Assembly: GCA_965247385.1 (NCBI GenBank) | Contig: CBDFHG010000002.1 | Coordinates: 868,001-932,000 of the forward strand | Direction of reading: 5' to 3' | Length of the DNA: 64,000 nt | DNA from: Thermohalobaculum sp965247385 | GTDB lineage: Bacteria > Pseudomonadota > Alphaproteobacteria > Rhodobacterales > Rhodobacteraceae | In this document: positions 55,963 to 64,000 of the stretch, piece after piece | How positions within the stretch are numbered: the first letter of the stretch is position 1 | Layout: every line of letters starts with the position of its first letter | Made by a program: the position numbers and the translations under genes | The notes under the pieces: model-generated | The model's input: only the letters and a program-made list of their open reading frames with translations | Told to the model about the DNA's origin: nothing | Databases searched by the model: none

Positions 55963-58832
55963 TGTTCACCCTGGGCGCATTCGGGGGCGCAGTCGGTTTC
56001 GCCAATCCGTGGCTGCTGTCGGCGCTGATCGTGCTGCCGGTGCTGTGGTGGCTGCTGCGCGCCATCCCACCCAGCCCGAAACTGGAGGTCTTCGCCGGGG
56101 TGCGGCTGCTGCTGGGCCTCGAAGACCCCGAGCGCCAGGCCGACAAGACCCCGTGGTGGCTGCTGCTGTTGCGCGCGCTGGCGCTGGCGGCGGTGATCAT
56201 CGGCTTCGCCGGGCCGGTGCTGAACCCCAGCACCCGGCTGGGGTCGGCGGGCGAGGGGCCGGTGCTGATCCTGATGGATCAGGGCTGGGCCAGCGCGCCC
56301 GATTGGTCCGCCCGCAAGGCGGCGGCGCTGGCGGCGGTGGACGAGGCCGGCCGGACCGGCCATCCGGTCATCCTGTGGCAGGCCGCCGGGGGTGCTACGC
56401 CGCCGGTGCTGCCGGCCCGCGCCGCGCGGGCAATTCTGGAGGCCGCGCGCCCCGCCCCCTGGACGCCGGACCATGGCGGCGTTCTGGCCGCCATCGACGC
56501 GGGCGAGGTGCCCGAACCGACCCAGACCATCTGGTTCCATGATGGGCTCGCGCATGGCGACGACACCGAAAGGCTCGCCGCCCGTCTGGCGAATTTCGGC
56601 CCGTTGCGCCTGATCGGCCCCGCCGCCACCGCCCGCGCCCTGACGCCGCCCCGGCTGGAGGAAGGGCGCATGGTGGCCGAGGTGCTGCGCGCCGATGCGC
56701 ACACCCCGGCAACCGCCACGATCATCGCCTTCTCGGCCCGTCCGGGCGAGCCGGAGCGCCGCCTCGGGCAGGCAAATGCCAGTTTTGGCGCGCGCGATAC
56801 CACCGCCTCTGCCGAGTTTGAGCTGCCCGCCGAATTGCTCGACCGGGTCAGCCGGATCGCCCTGGCCGAAGGCTCCAGCGCCGGCGGCGCGGCGCTGGCC
56901 GATGCGGGCATCCGGCGGATCACCGTGGCAATCGTCGATCCGCAGACGCAAACCGTCATCGCCTCGCTGACCTCGGCCAGCCACTACCTGCGTCAGGCGC
57001 TGGCGCCGTGGGCCGAGACCCGCGAGGCCATGCTGGGCGATGCGCTGGGAGATCCGCCCGCGGTGATCGTCCTGGCCGACCAAGGCGATTTCACCGCGAC
57101 CGAGCGCACGGCGCTGACCGAATGGGTCGAGACCGGCGGCCTGCTGATCCGCTTTGCCGGGCCGCGCCTGGCCGCGGCGGTGGGCGAGGGCGGGCTGGGC
57201 GCCGGGGCGGTCGCCGACGACAAACTGCTGCCGGTGCGCCTGCGCCGGGGTGGCAGGGTGCTGGGCGGCGCGCTGGCCTGGGGGGCACCGAAGACGCTGG
57301 GGCCGTTCGACCCGGCCGGCCCGTTCCGCCGCCTGTCGCCGTCGGTCGAGGTCGCGGTGCGCACCCAGGTGCTGGCCGAACCGTCGCCGGACCTGGCGGG
57401 CAAGGTCTGGGCAACGCTGGAGGACGGCACGCCGCTGGTCACAGCCAACCGGCTGGTCCAGGGCCATGTGGTGCTGTTCCATGTCTCGGCCGATGCCGAC
57501 TGGTCGTCGCTGCCGCTGTCGGGCCTGTTCGTCGAGATGCTGGGCGGGTTGATGGCGCTGGCGCCGGGCCGCGTGCCGGAGCCACCGACTTTGGAAGAAC
57601 TGGCCGGAACCCTGTGGCGCGGGGCACTGATGATGGGGGCCGACGGTGTCCCTGTGCCCGCCTCCGATCTGGGCGAGCCGACGCCGGGTGAGATGCTTGC
57701 GCAAGCCCAGCCGGGCCGCGCCCTGCCGCCGGGGATCTACCGCCGCGCCGACAGTGCCGCGCGGGCGGCCGGGGCGGCGGAGACCGTGATCGTCAACCTC
57801 ATCGCCGCGGGCGACCGGCTGGTGCCGTTCCCGCCCGCCCCTTCCGGCGCCGTCGTCGAGACCCTGGGCGGCGTCGAGGCGCGGCGCCTGGGAGCCGAGC
57901 TGATCGCGCTGGCGGTGCTGCTGGGCTCCATCGACTTGCTGGCGACGCTGTTTTTGTCGGGCCGCCTGGCAGGCCGCAGATCGGGGCGGCGCGTGCGCCC
58001 GGCGGCGGCTGCCGTGGTGGTCCTGGCGACCCTCGCCGCCACTCCGGACGCCCCTGCCCAAGATGCGGCTGAACAAATGCGCGATGATCGGGCGGTTATC
58101 GCCACCGCCGAGACCACACTCGGCTACATTCTCACCGGTGATGCCCGGATCGACCGGGTGTCCGAGCGCGCCATGGTCGGGCTCGGCAATGCGCTGATCC
58201 AGCGCACGGCGGTGGAACCTGGCCCGCCCATGGGGGTTGATCCCGCGGCCGACGAATTGAGTCTGTTTCCGGTGCTCTACTGGCCGCTCGACGCGGCGAC
58301 GCTGCCGGGCGAGCGGGCGATGGCGAACCTGTCGCGCTATCTCTCGGGTGGCGGCCTGCTGGTGATCGACACCCAGAACGGCAGCTCGGGTTTCGGGGCC
58401 GCGGCGGCGGTCGATATGCGCCAGATCGCCCGGGCGCTGAACCTGCCGCCGTTGGCGCCGGTGGATCGGAACCACGTGCTCAGCCGCAGCTTCTACCTGC
58501 TCGCCGCCTTCCCCGGCCGCTGGCGCGGCGCCCGGGTCTGGACCGAGGCGCCGCCGCCGGGCGAGGAAGGGCAATCTGCGGCCGCCGAACTGCCCCGGTT
58601 CGACCGGATCGACGACAATGTCTCGCCGGTGATCGTCGGCAGCGCCGACTGGGCCTCGGCCTGGGCGGTGGACCAGCGCGGCGCGCCGTTGTTCCCCATC
58701 GGTCGATCCGGCGACAACCAGCGCGAGATGGCGATCCGCTTCGGCATCAACATCGTGATGTACGCGCTGACGGGCAACTACAAATCCGACCAGGTTCATG
58801 CCCCGGCGGTGCTGGAAAGGTTGGGGCAATGA
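55962..58832 (+). CDS. Membrane protein with BatA-like N-terminus and DUF4159 C-terminus, 956 aa
   Basis: Residues 1-90 hold two transmembrane helices and the BatA/RN-type start (FANPWLLSALIVLPVLWWLL, PPSPKLEVFAGVRLLLGL). The middle is a large periplasmic region with an amidotransferase-like fold (VIVLADQGDFTATERTALTE). A membrane helix lies near 650. Residues about 690-956 form the DUF4159 domain (YWPLDAATLPGERAMANLSR, YLSGGGLLVIDTQNG). It starts within the DUF58 stop codon. The operon order moxR-DUF58-DUF4159 is conserved in alphaproteobacteria. Its job is unknown but clearly envelope-linked. Confidence 0.9.
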   Translation: MFTLGAFGGAVGFANPWLLSALIVLPVLWWLLRAIPPSPKLEVFAGVRLLLGLEDPERQADKTPWWLLLLRALALAAVIIGFAGPVLNPSTRLGSAGEGPVLILMDQGWASAPDWSARKAAALAAVDEAGRTGHPVILWQAAGGATPPVLPARAARAILEAARPAPWTPDHGGVLAAIDAGEVPEPTQTIWFHDGLAHGDDTERLAARLANFGPLRLIGPAATARALTPPRLEEGRMVAEVLRADAHTPATATIIAFSARPGEPERRLGQANASFGARDTTASAEFELPAELLDRVSRIALAEGSSAGGAALADAGIRRITVAIVDPQTQTVIASLTSASHYLRQALAPWAETREAMLGDALGDPPAVIVLADQGDFTATERTALTEWVETGGLLIRFAGPRLAAAVGEGGLGAGAVADDKLLPVRLRRGGRVLGGALAWGAPKTLGPFDPAGPFRRLSPSVEVAVRTQVLAEPSPDLAGKVWATLEDGTPLVTANRLVQGHVVLFHVSADADWSSLPLSGLFVEMLGGLMALAPGRVPEPPTLEELAGTLWRGALMMGADGVPVPASDLGEPTPGEMLAQAQPGRALPPGIYRRADSAARAAGAAETVIVNLIAAGDRLVPFPPAPSGAVVETLGGVEARRLGAELIALAVLLGSIDLLATLFLSGRLAGRRSGRRVRPAAAAVVVLATLAATPDAPAQDAAEQMRDDRAVIATAETTLGYILTGDARIDRVSERAMVGLGNALIQRTAVEPGPPMGVDPAADELSLFPVLYWPLDAATLPGERAMANLSRYLSGGGLLVIDTQNGSSGFGAAAAVDMRQIARALNLPPLAPVDRNHVLSRSFYLLAAFPGRWRGARVWTEAPPPGEEGQSAAAELPRFDRIDDNVSPVIVGSADWASAWAVDQRGAPLFPIGRSGDNQREMAIRFGINIVMYALTGNYKSDQVHAPAVLERLGQ

Positions 58833-58854
58833 GGGGGTGTGTGGATATGGAGAG

Positions 58855-58945
58855 GGGTGTTTGCGCCGGTGCGCGCCCGCCTTCCGGCGGGATTTATGCA
58901 CCAAAAGCGCCAGCTTTCGAACCGGCGCAAAAAACACGGGCACTA
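58855..58945. repeat. Intergenic palindromic repeat, copy 2
   Basis: 58912-58941 (AGCTTTCGAACCGGCGCAAA then AAACACGGGC) nearly repeats 19216-19244 read on the opposite strand. A GCGCC/GGCGC dyad and a CCCGCC/GGCGGG dyad are adjacent. It separates two genes of one operon, so it may act on mRNA stability or partial termination. Confidence 0.55.
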
Positions 58946-58961
58946 AGAATATGACCCACTA

Positions 58962-61037
58962 ATGGACCTCACCCTCACCTTCCTCCCCCAGTTCGACTGG
59001 CCGGTGATTGCCGGGCTGGGGGCGCTGGTGTTCGTGGGTACCGCTGTGGCGCTGTGGCGCGGGTTGCCGGGCTGGGCTCTGCGCGCCGCCGCGCTGGGGC
59101 TGCTGGTGCTGGCCCTGGCCGGACCGCAATTGCAGCGCGAGGAGCGCGAGGGGCTGAAGAACGTCGCCTTCCTGGTCGTCGACCGCTCCAATTCCACCAC
59201 GCTGGAAGACCGCGCCGCCCAGATCGACCGCGCCACCGAACGGTTGCGCGCTGGGATCGAGGCGCTCTCCACCCCCGCCGACCCGTTGGAACTGCGCGTC
59301 GTCGAGGTGCCGCCGGAGGATAGCGGCCGGAACCGGGGCACCCGGCTCCTGACCGCGCTGGACGAAGCCGCCGCCAATGTCGCGCCCGGCCAGATCGCCG
59401 GGGCGGTGCTGCTGAGCGACGGCCAAATCCACGACGTGGAACGGGTGGAGAGCTTCCCCGGCCCGGTTCACGCCCTGATCGCGGGAGAGGATGACGGCTT
59501 CGATCTGGCGCTGGAGGCCACCAGCGCCCCCAGCTTCGGCATCGTCGGCGGGAGCGTGATCTTCAAGCTGACCGCCCGGATCCACGGGACGGCTGGGGGA
59601 GATGCCGGGGCACCCGACCGGCTGGCGGTGGAGGTTTCCATCGATGGCGGCGTCCCGGAGATTTTCACCCTGCCGGTCGGCGAGGAAACCCCGCTCAGGA
59701 TCGACATTACCCATGGCGGCGCGAACGTCGTCGATATCCGCCTGCCGCCGCGCCCGGGCGAGCTGACCGAGCGCAACAACCGGGTGATCGCCACGGTGAC
59801 CGGGGTGCGCGACCGCCTTAGGGTGCTGCTGGTCTCGGGCGAGCCGCATCCCGGCGGGCGAACCTGGCGCGATCTGCTGAAATCCGACCCCACGGTCGAC
59901 CTGATCCACTTCACCATCCTGCGCCCGCCCGCCAAGCAGGACGGCACGCCGGTCTCCGAGCTCTCCCTGATCGCCTTCCCGACGCGCGAGCTGTTCTTGG
60001 AGAAGATCGACAGCTTCGACCTGATCGTGTTCGACCGCTACCGCTGGCGCGGTGTGTTGGCGTCGGCCTATCTGGCCAACATCACCCGTTATGTGCGCGA
60101 GGGCGGCGCCGTGCTGGTCGCGTCCGGCCCTGCCTTCGCCGGTGCGCAAAGCCTCAGCCGCACGCCGCTGAGCGATATCCTTCCGGCCCGCCCGACCCTG
60201 GGGGTGTTCGAGGAGCCGTTCCTGCCCCGGGTCAGCGAGCTTGGCCAGCGCCACCCGGTGACCGCCGGGCTGGGGCCGGATGGCCCGCTCTGGGGCCGCT
60301 GGCTGCGCCAGATCGACGTGATCCCGACCTCGGGCAACGTGGTGATGCAGGGCGTCGAGGACCGGCCGCTGCTGATCCTCGACCGGGTCGGCGAGGGGCG
60401 GGTGGCGCTGATGGCCTCGGACCACGCCTGGCTGTGGAGCCGCGGCTACGAGGGCGGCGGGCCGCAGGCCGACCTGCTGCGCCGCCTCGCCCACTGGCTG
60501 ATGCGCGAGCCGGAACTGGAGGAGGAGGCGGTGTTCGCCGATGTCGAGGGCAGGCGCGTGCTGGTCGAGCGCCGGACCCTGGCGGAGAAGCCGCCCGGCC
60601 CGATGATCGCCACCGCGCCCGACGGTATCGAGACCCGCGAGTTTAGCTACGAACAGGTTGGCCCCGGCCGCTGGCAGGCGCTGCTGGAGGGCGCCGAGGA
60701 GGGGCTGTGGCGGTTCTCCGACGGCACGCTGAGCGCGGTTGCAGCGGTCGGCCCGCCGAGTCCGGCGGAATACACCTCGCCGCTGGCCACCGGCGACGTG
60801 CTGGCCCCGCTGGTCGAAGCCAGCGGCGGCCGCGTCGCCTGGCTGAGCGACGGCGTTCCCGAGATACGCCTGGTCGGCGAAGGCCGCCGCGCCTATTCGC
60901 GGCGCTGGATCGCGTTGCACTCGCGCGACGCCTACCGGGTGACAGGCCTGCGCCTGACACCGCTGCTGCCGGCCTGGCTGGCGGTGCTGGCGGTGGGCCT
61001 GCTGCTGCTGGTGGCGTGGCGAAGGGAGGGGCGGTGA
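58962..61037 (+). CDS. Membrane-anchored glutamine-amidotransferase-like protein, 691 aa
   Basis: Two N-terminal helices (WPVIAGLGALVFVGTAVALW, AALGLLVLALAGPQLQ) precede a VWA-like strand FLVVDRSNSTTLEDRAAQID. Near residue 285 comes a class I amidotransferase-like fold (LRVLLVSGEPHPGGRTWRDL, DLIVFDRYRWRGVLASAYLA, YVREGGAVLVASGPAFAGAQ). A single C-terminal helix ends the protein. No catalytic cysteine is evident, so it is probably not an enzyme. It lies 130 bp after the DUF4159 gene in the same direction and completes the moxR cluster. Confidence 0.85.
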   Translation: MDLTLTFLPQFDWPVIAGLGALVFVGTAVALWRGLPGWALRAAALGLLVLALAGPQLQREEREGLKNVAFLVVDRSNSTTLEDRAAQIDRATERLRAGIEALSTPADPLELRVVEVPPEDSGRNRGTRLLTALDEAAANVAPGQIAGAVLLSDGQIHDVERVESFPGPVHALIAGEDDGFDLALEATSAPSFGIVGGSVIFKLTARIHGTAGGDAGAPDRLAVEVSIDGGVPEIFTLPVGEETPLRIDITHGGANVVDIRLPPRPGELTERNNRVIATVTGVRDRLRVLLVSGEPHPGGRTWRDLLKSDPTVDLIHFTILRPPAKQDGTPVSELSLIAFPTRELFLEKIDSFDLIVFDRYRWRGVLASAYLANITRYVREGGAVLVASGPAFAGAQSLSRTPLSDILPARPTLGVFEEPFLPRVSELGQRHPVTAGLGPDGPLWGRWLRQIDVIPTSGNVVMQGVEDRPLLILDRVGEGRVALMASDHAWLWSRGYEGGGPQADLLRRLAHWLMREPELEEEAVFADVEGRRVLVERRTLAEKPPGPMIATAPDGIETREFSYEQVGPGRWQALLEGAEEGLWRFSDGTLSAVAAVGPPSPAEYTSPLATGDVLAPLVEASGGRVAWLSDGVPEIRLVGEGRRAYSRRWIALHSRDAYRVTGLRLTPLLPAWLAVLAVGLLLLVAWRREGR

Positions 61038-61390
61038 GCTTGCAAGTGCGGACAAACATGTCCACCCTTGCTGTTATCCACGGCCACCCGATCAAACGGT
61101 GGCTCGTCCCGGCCCACCATCTGAGGAGGCGGTTCGGATGAATGGTGGGTTCAGAGAACCCGCCCTACGGGCTGGCCAAGGCACTTTCCAACCCGTCGGC
61201 ACCTCGCCATGCCAGGACAGCCGCGGACACGATCTGGGCATCCAGTTCTTGTCCGACAGATCCGAAGACCGGACCGCCGGGTCATACCCGGCAATGTCGA
61301 TGAGGAGAGCGGCTCGCGGTGAATGGAAGTCGTTTTAACCAGCAATTTTGTAATTACTCACGCCCCTTTTTCCCCGGCGTACTGCGGAGG
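61038..61390. other. Gap without a supported gene
   Basis: About 350 bp after the moxR-cluster. Short frames exist (61099-61338), but none has homology or a good ribosome-binding site. Transposase remnants begin at 61391. Confidence 0.4.
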
Positions 61391-61600
61391 TCAGGCCAAG
61401 GTTTCGATGATCGTTTGATACGGGGATTTGCCTGCGAGTTTGTCGGTGTCGGTGACGGTTCTGACGGCGCAGTCGCCTTCTGCGGCCCACATCGAGCGGA
61501 AGCCGTTGGTCACTTTGCGTTGAATGACGGCGCGACGCAGGGTGCGCTCGCAGGCATTGTTGGTGACCTCGAGCTGGCCGGGAAAGTCCAGGAACGTCAG
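61391..61600 (-). pseudogene. IS66-family transposase C-terminus, a different IS66 type
   Basis: The reverse strand reads LTFLDFPGQLEVTNNACERT, LRRAVIQRKVTNGFRSMWAA, EGDCAVRTVTDTDKLAGKSP and YQTIIETLA. It contains the NN-x-C/A-E-R motif of the last catalytic residue of IS66 transposases, but is clearly different from the three ISBst12-like copies. The front of the gene is missing, cut at about 61600 by an IS5 fragment. Confidence 0.75.
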
Positions 61601-61629
61601 CCGTCGTGGGCTGGCGCGGGCGAATTTGG

Positions 61630-61989
61630 CGCGCCGCCGATATTCAGGACCGCGACGGGGCGCCGGACGTGCTCGGGGCCATCCGGTATCGCTTCCCCTG
61701 GCTTCGCCACGTCTTCGCCGGCGGCGGCTATGCCGGGGAGAAACCGAGGTCCGCGCTCAAGCGCCACGGCGACTGGACCATCGAGATCATCAAGCGGTCT
61801 GACACCGCCAGCGGTTTCGAGGTCTTGCCCCGCCGCCGGGTGGTCGGGCGCACCTTCGCCTGGCTCGGGCGCTGCCGCAGGCTGGCAAAGGATTGCGAGG
61901 CATCCATCGAAAGCTCGACAGCCTGGGCCTTCATCGCAACCATCAAGCTGATGACCCGAAGGCTCGCAAGGTATTGCCATGTCTCATGA
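61630..61989 (+). pseudogene. IS5-family transposase, C-terminal fragment
   Basis: DIQDRDGAPDVLGAIRYRFP, WLRHVFAGGGYAGEKPRSAL, IEIIKRSDTASGFEVLPRRR and VVGRTFAWLGRCRRLAKDCE are the second half of an IS5-type transposase. They hold the last catalytic region. The N-terminal half and the left end are absent. The gene is unrelated in detail to the IS5 copy at 41111. Confidence 0.8.
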
Positions 61990-62348
61990 ACTTTTGAATC
62001 TGGCTCTCAGGGAAGAATGAAACGATTGGGCACTTCTATCTTCCCCTGTTTTCCAGTCGGGGGAAGATCGGCGGCGACCTGGCTGGCGGAGCTGGTGTCC
62101 CGGTGAGGGGTTTCGGCGTGTGTGAGCCTCTTGGTCCTGCGGTTTGGCGCTATGTCGGGGTTGTTTTGGCTTCCCGGAAGACAGATTTGCGTAGATTGTG
62201 GGCGATGTTGGCCAGATCTCGGGTCAAGCCCGGGACAGCGCATCGTCGGGTCGTTGACGCGCGGTCAACGCGCCTTGGGTTCATCCTGACCTTTGCACTG
62301 GCCCCACCCCGCCAACCGCGCTAGATGCGGTAGCGGAGGTTCCCACCG
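61990..62348. other. Gap with one hairpin
   Basis: About 360 bp without a supported gene. A dyad ATCTTCCCC/GGGGGAAGAT near 62038-62068 could be a transcript end. Nothing else is recognised. Confidence 0.4.
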
Positions 62349-63587
62349 ATGCCGCTTGCCACGCTCCCCATCTGCGAAGCCGATTCCCTGCCGCGCTGGC
62401 GGCGGCCGGAGGCGTTGTTGATGCTGATGGCGGTGGCCTCGCCGCTGGCCTTCGCCACCTGGATGGCGCTGCTGAACAATTTCGTCGTCGAGCGCGCCGG
62501 GTTCGACGGCTTCGACATCGGTGTCCTGCATGTGGCGCGCGAGATCCCCGGATTTCTGGCCTTCCTGGTGATCTATCTCCTGCTGTTCCTGCACGAGCAG
62601 ACGATGGCGCATACCGCGCTGGTGCTGCTCGGCCTGTTCACCGCGCTGACGGCGAACTTTCCCAGCTTCTGGGGGCTGATGATGACCACCATCCTGGCCT
62701 CGGTCGGGTTCCACTACTACGAGACCATCAACCAGTCGCTCCAGCTTCAGTGGCTGTCGAAGGACCGCGCCCCGCAGGTGATCGGTTGGCTGGTTTCGGC
62801 GGGCTCGTTCGGCTCGCTGGTGGCGTTCGGGTTCATCATCCTCGCCTGGAAGGGGCTGGGCCTCTCCTATACCGCGGTCTACTGGACGGCGGGCGGCGCC
62901 TGCGCCGCCATCACCGTCGCCGCCTGGTTCCTCTACCCCCGTTTCGAGGCGCCGGTGGTGCAGCACAAGAAAATCGTCTTGCGGACCCGCTACTGGCTCT
63001 ATTACGCGCTGGTCTTCATCGGCGGGGCGCGGCGGCAGATCTTCATCGTCTTCGCCCCCTTCATGATGGTCGAGCGCTTCGGCATGGCGGTCCACGAGGT
63101 CACCGGCCTGATGCTGTTCAACTACCTCGCCACCATCATCTTCGCGCCTGTCGCCGGGCGGATGGTGCGCAAATTCGGCGAGCGGCTGGCGATGATCGTC
63201 GAATATGTCGGGCTTTTCACGGTTTTTACCCTCTATGCCGGAATCTATTATTTCCACTGGGGGGTCTTGCTGGCGATGGGTCTCTACGTGCTCGACCACC
63301 TGCTGTTCGCCCTGGCGATCGCCCAGAAGACCTACTTCCAGAAGATCGCCGACCCGGCGGATCAGGCTCCCACGGCGGCGGTCTCGTTCACCATCAACCA
63401 CATCGCCGCGGTCACCCTGCCGGCGCCGCTGGGCCTGCTGTGGCTGACCTCCCCCGGCTCGGTCTATGCCTTGGCGGCGCTGCTGGCGCTGGTGTCGCTG
63501 GTGCTTGCCTTCCTGGTGCCGCGTCACCCGGAGGCGGGCAAAGAGACGGTGCTGCGCGTCCGCGCGCTGCCCCGGCCGGGGGAGTGA
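62349..63587 (+). CDS. Major facilitator superfamily transporter, 412 aa
   Basis: About twelve hydrophobic helices are visible, for example PLAFATWMALLNNFVVERAG, EIPGFLAFLVIYLLLFLHEQ, TTILASVGFHYYETINQSLQ and VTLPAPLGLLWLTSPGSVYA. The loop between helices 6 and 7 is basic. The substrate is unknown. The stop lies 4 bases before a GTG that starts a MATE-type transporter, so the two are probably co-transcribed. Confidence 0.85.
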   Translation: MPLATLPICEADSLPRWRRPEALLMLMAVASPLAFATWMALLNNFVVERAGFDGFDIGVLHVAREIPGFLAFLVIYLLLFLHEQTMAHTALVLLGLFTALTANFPSFWGLMMTTILASVGFHYYETINQSLQLQWLSKDRAPQVIGWLVSAGSFGSLVAFGFIILAWKGLGLSYTAVYWTAGGACAAITVAAWFLYPRFEAPVVQHKKIVLRTRYWLYYALVFIGGARRQIFIVFAPFMMVERFGMAVHEVTGLMLFNYLATIIFAPVAGRMVRKFGERLAMIVEYVGLFTVFTLYAGIYYFHWGVLLAMGLYVLDHLLFALAIAQKTYFQKIADPADQAPTAAVSFTINHIAAVTLPAPLGLLWLTSPGSVYALAALLALVSLVLAFLVPRHPEAGKETVLRVRALPRPGE

Positions 63588-63590
63588 GGC

Positions 63591-64000
63591 GTGACCCGGC
63601 CCGCCCGCTTCACCACCGGCTCGACCATGCGCCATGTGGTGGTGATGACCGCCACCGGGGCGGTCGGGCTGATGTCGCTGTTTCTGGTCGATCTGGCGAA
63701 CCTGTTCTACATCTCGCTGCTGGGCGAGGCCGAACTGGCCGCCGCCGTCGGCTATGCCGGAACCGTCCAGTTCTTCATGATCTCGACCGCGATCGGGCTG
63801 TCGATTGCCGCCACCGCGACGGTCAGCCGGGTGGTCGGCGCGGGCGACGCGCAGCGCGCACGGCGGCTGGCCGCTTCCTCGATGATCACCATGATGGGCA
63901 TTCTGGCGCTGGCCGCGGCAGTGATCTGGTGGCACCGCAACGCGGCGCTGCGCCTGCTCGGTGCCGAGGGCGAGACACTGGCGGTCGCCGACGGCTTTCT
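63591..64000 (+). CDS. MATE-family efflux transporter, N-terminal part (runs off the right edge)
   Basis: GTG 63591 starts a frame that begins TGSTMRHVVVMTATGAVGLM, SLFLVDLANLFYISLLGEAE and LAAAVGYAGTVQFFMISTAI. This is the first two to three helices of a MATE exporter with the usual F-(V/L)-D-x-(A/L)-(D/N) start. About 136 codons are visible. It follows the MFS gene by 3 bp. Confidence 0.85.
   Translation, partial: MTRPARFTTGSTMRHVVVMTATGAVGLMSLFLVDLANLFYISLLGEAELAAAVGYAGTVQFFMISTAIGLSIAATATVSRVVGAGDAQRARRLAASSMITMMGILALAAAVIWWHRNAALRLLGAEGETLAVADGF

Noticed and set aside
43177..61055. Very long antisense frames opposite nrdJ, the DUF4159 gene and the amidotransferase-like gene
   Set aside because: They mirror high-GC codon bias of the real genes, have no recognisable domains, and lie opposite proteins with clear family matches.

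Overview
The window is high-GC alphaproteobacterial chromosome. Pointers are purM/purN, ndk, a B12-dependent class II ribonucleotide reductase, tadA, a UbiH-type monooxygenase and a MoxR/DUF58/DUF4159 operon. It is heavily remodelled by insertion sequences: at least ten IS copies or remnants from the IS66, ISL3, ISAs1, ISNCY, IS1380, IS630, IS5, IS3 and IS1182 families. Several of them interrupt genes with readable target-site duplications.

Region 1 (1-17254) looks like a decayed genomic island next to a tRNA(CAT) gene. Its left side holds fragments of an integrase, a RecD2-type helicase and a DsbA-like isomerase. It carries a same-strand gene set: a DUF7662 + GIY-YIG protein (1825-2595), an unknown protein (2655-3410), a HEPN(Swt1-like)-SNF2 helicase (4001-7582) and a sacsin/Hsp90-like ATPase with a C-terminal Cys/His cluster (7579-12209). 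The last two overlap by four bases. I read this as a candidate anti-phage or nucleic-acid-processing module, now inactivated by an IS66 insertion in the ATPase gene. The island integrase (14893-17183) is also broken, by a frameshift and by a second IS66 copy that encodes an identical transposase.

Region 2 (17255-25076) is ordinary chromosome: tRNA, purM-purN, ndk, a MaoC-type dehydratase, an ABC-F ATPase, marC and the stump of an aspartic protease. An IS1380 copy sits within it.

Region 3 (about 25062-37629) is a type II-C CRISPR-Cas locus embedded in IS debris. Cas9 (1061 aa), Cas1 and Cas2 are on the + strand. They are followed by an array of 53 perfect 36-bp repeats and 52 spacers at an exact 66-bp period. 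A tracrRNA gene with promoter, 17-bp perfect anti-repeat and intrinsic terminator can be read on the - strand at 26432-26543. It is separated from cas9 by an ISNCY-type element and an IS1380 remnant. Each repeat, read on the - strand, ends in an extended -10 box, so crRNAs are probably transcribed leftward. An 11-spacer block is duplicated inside the array.

Region 4 (37630-64000) is chromosome with more IS scars: rluB-type pseudouridine synthase, tadA, a UbiH-family monooxygenase, a chimeric methyltransferase/TPR ORF, nrdJ with candidate NrdR operators, a GNAT acetyltransferase, a sulfurtransferase, a GMC oxidoreductase cut by an IS1182-type element, DUF1285, the moxR-DUF58-DUF4159 membrane operon with an extra secreted-protein gene inside it, an MFS transporter and the start of a MATE transporter.
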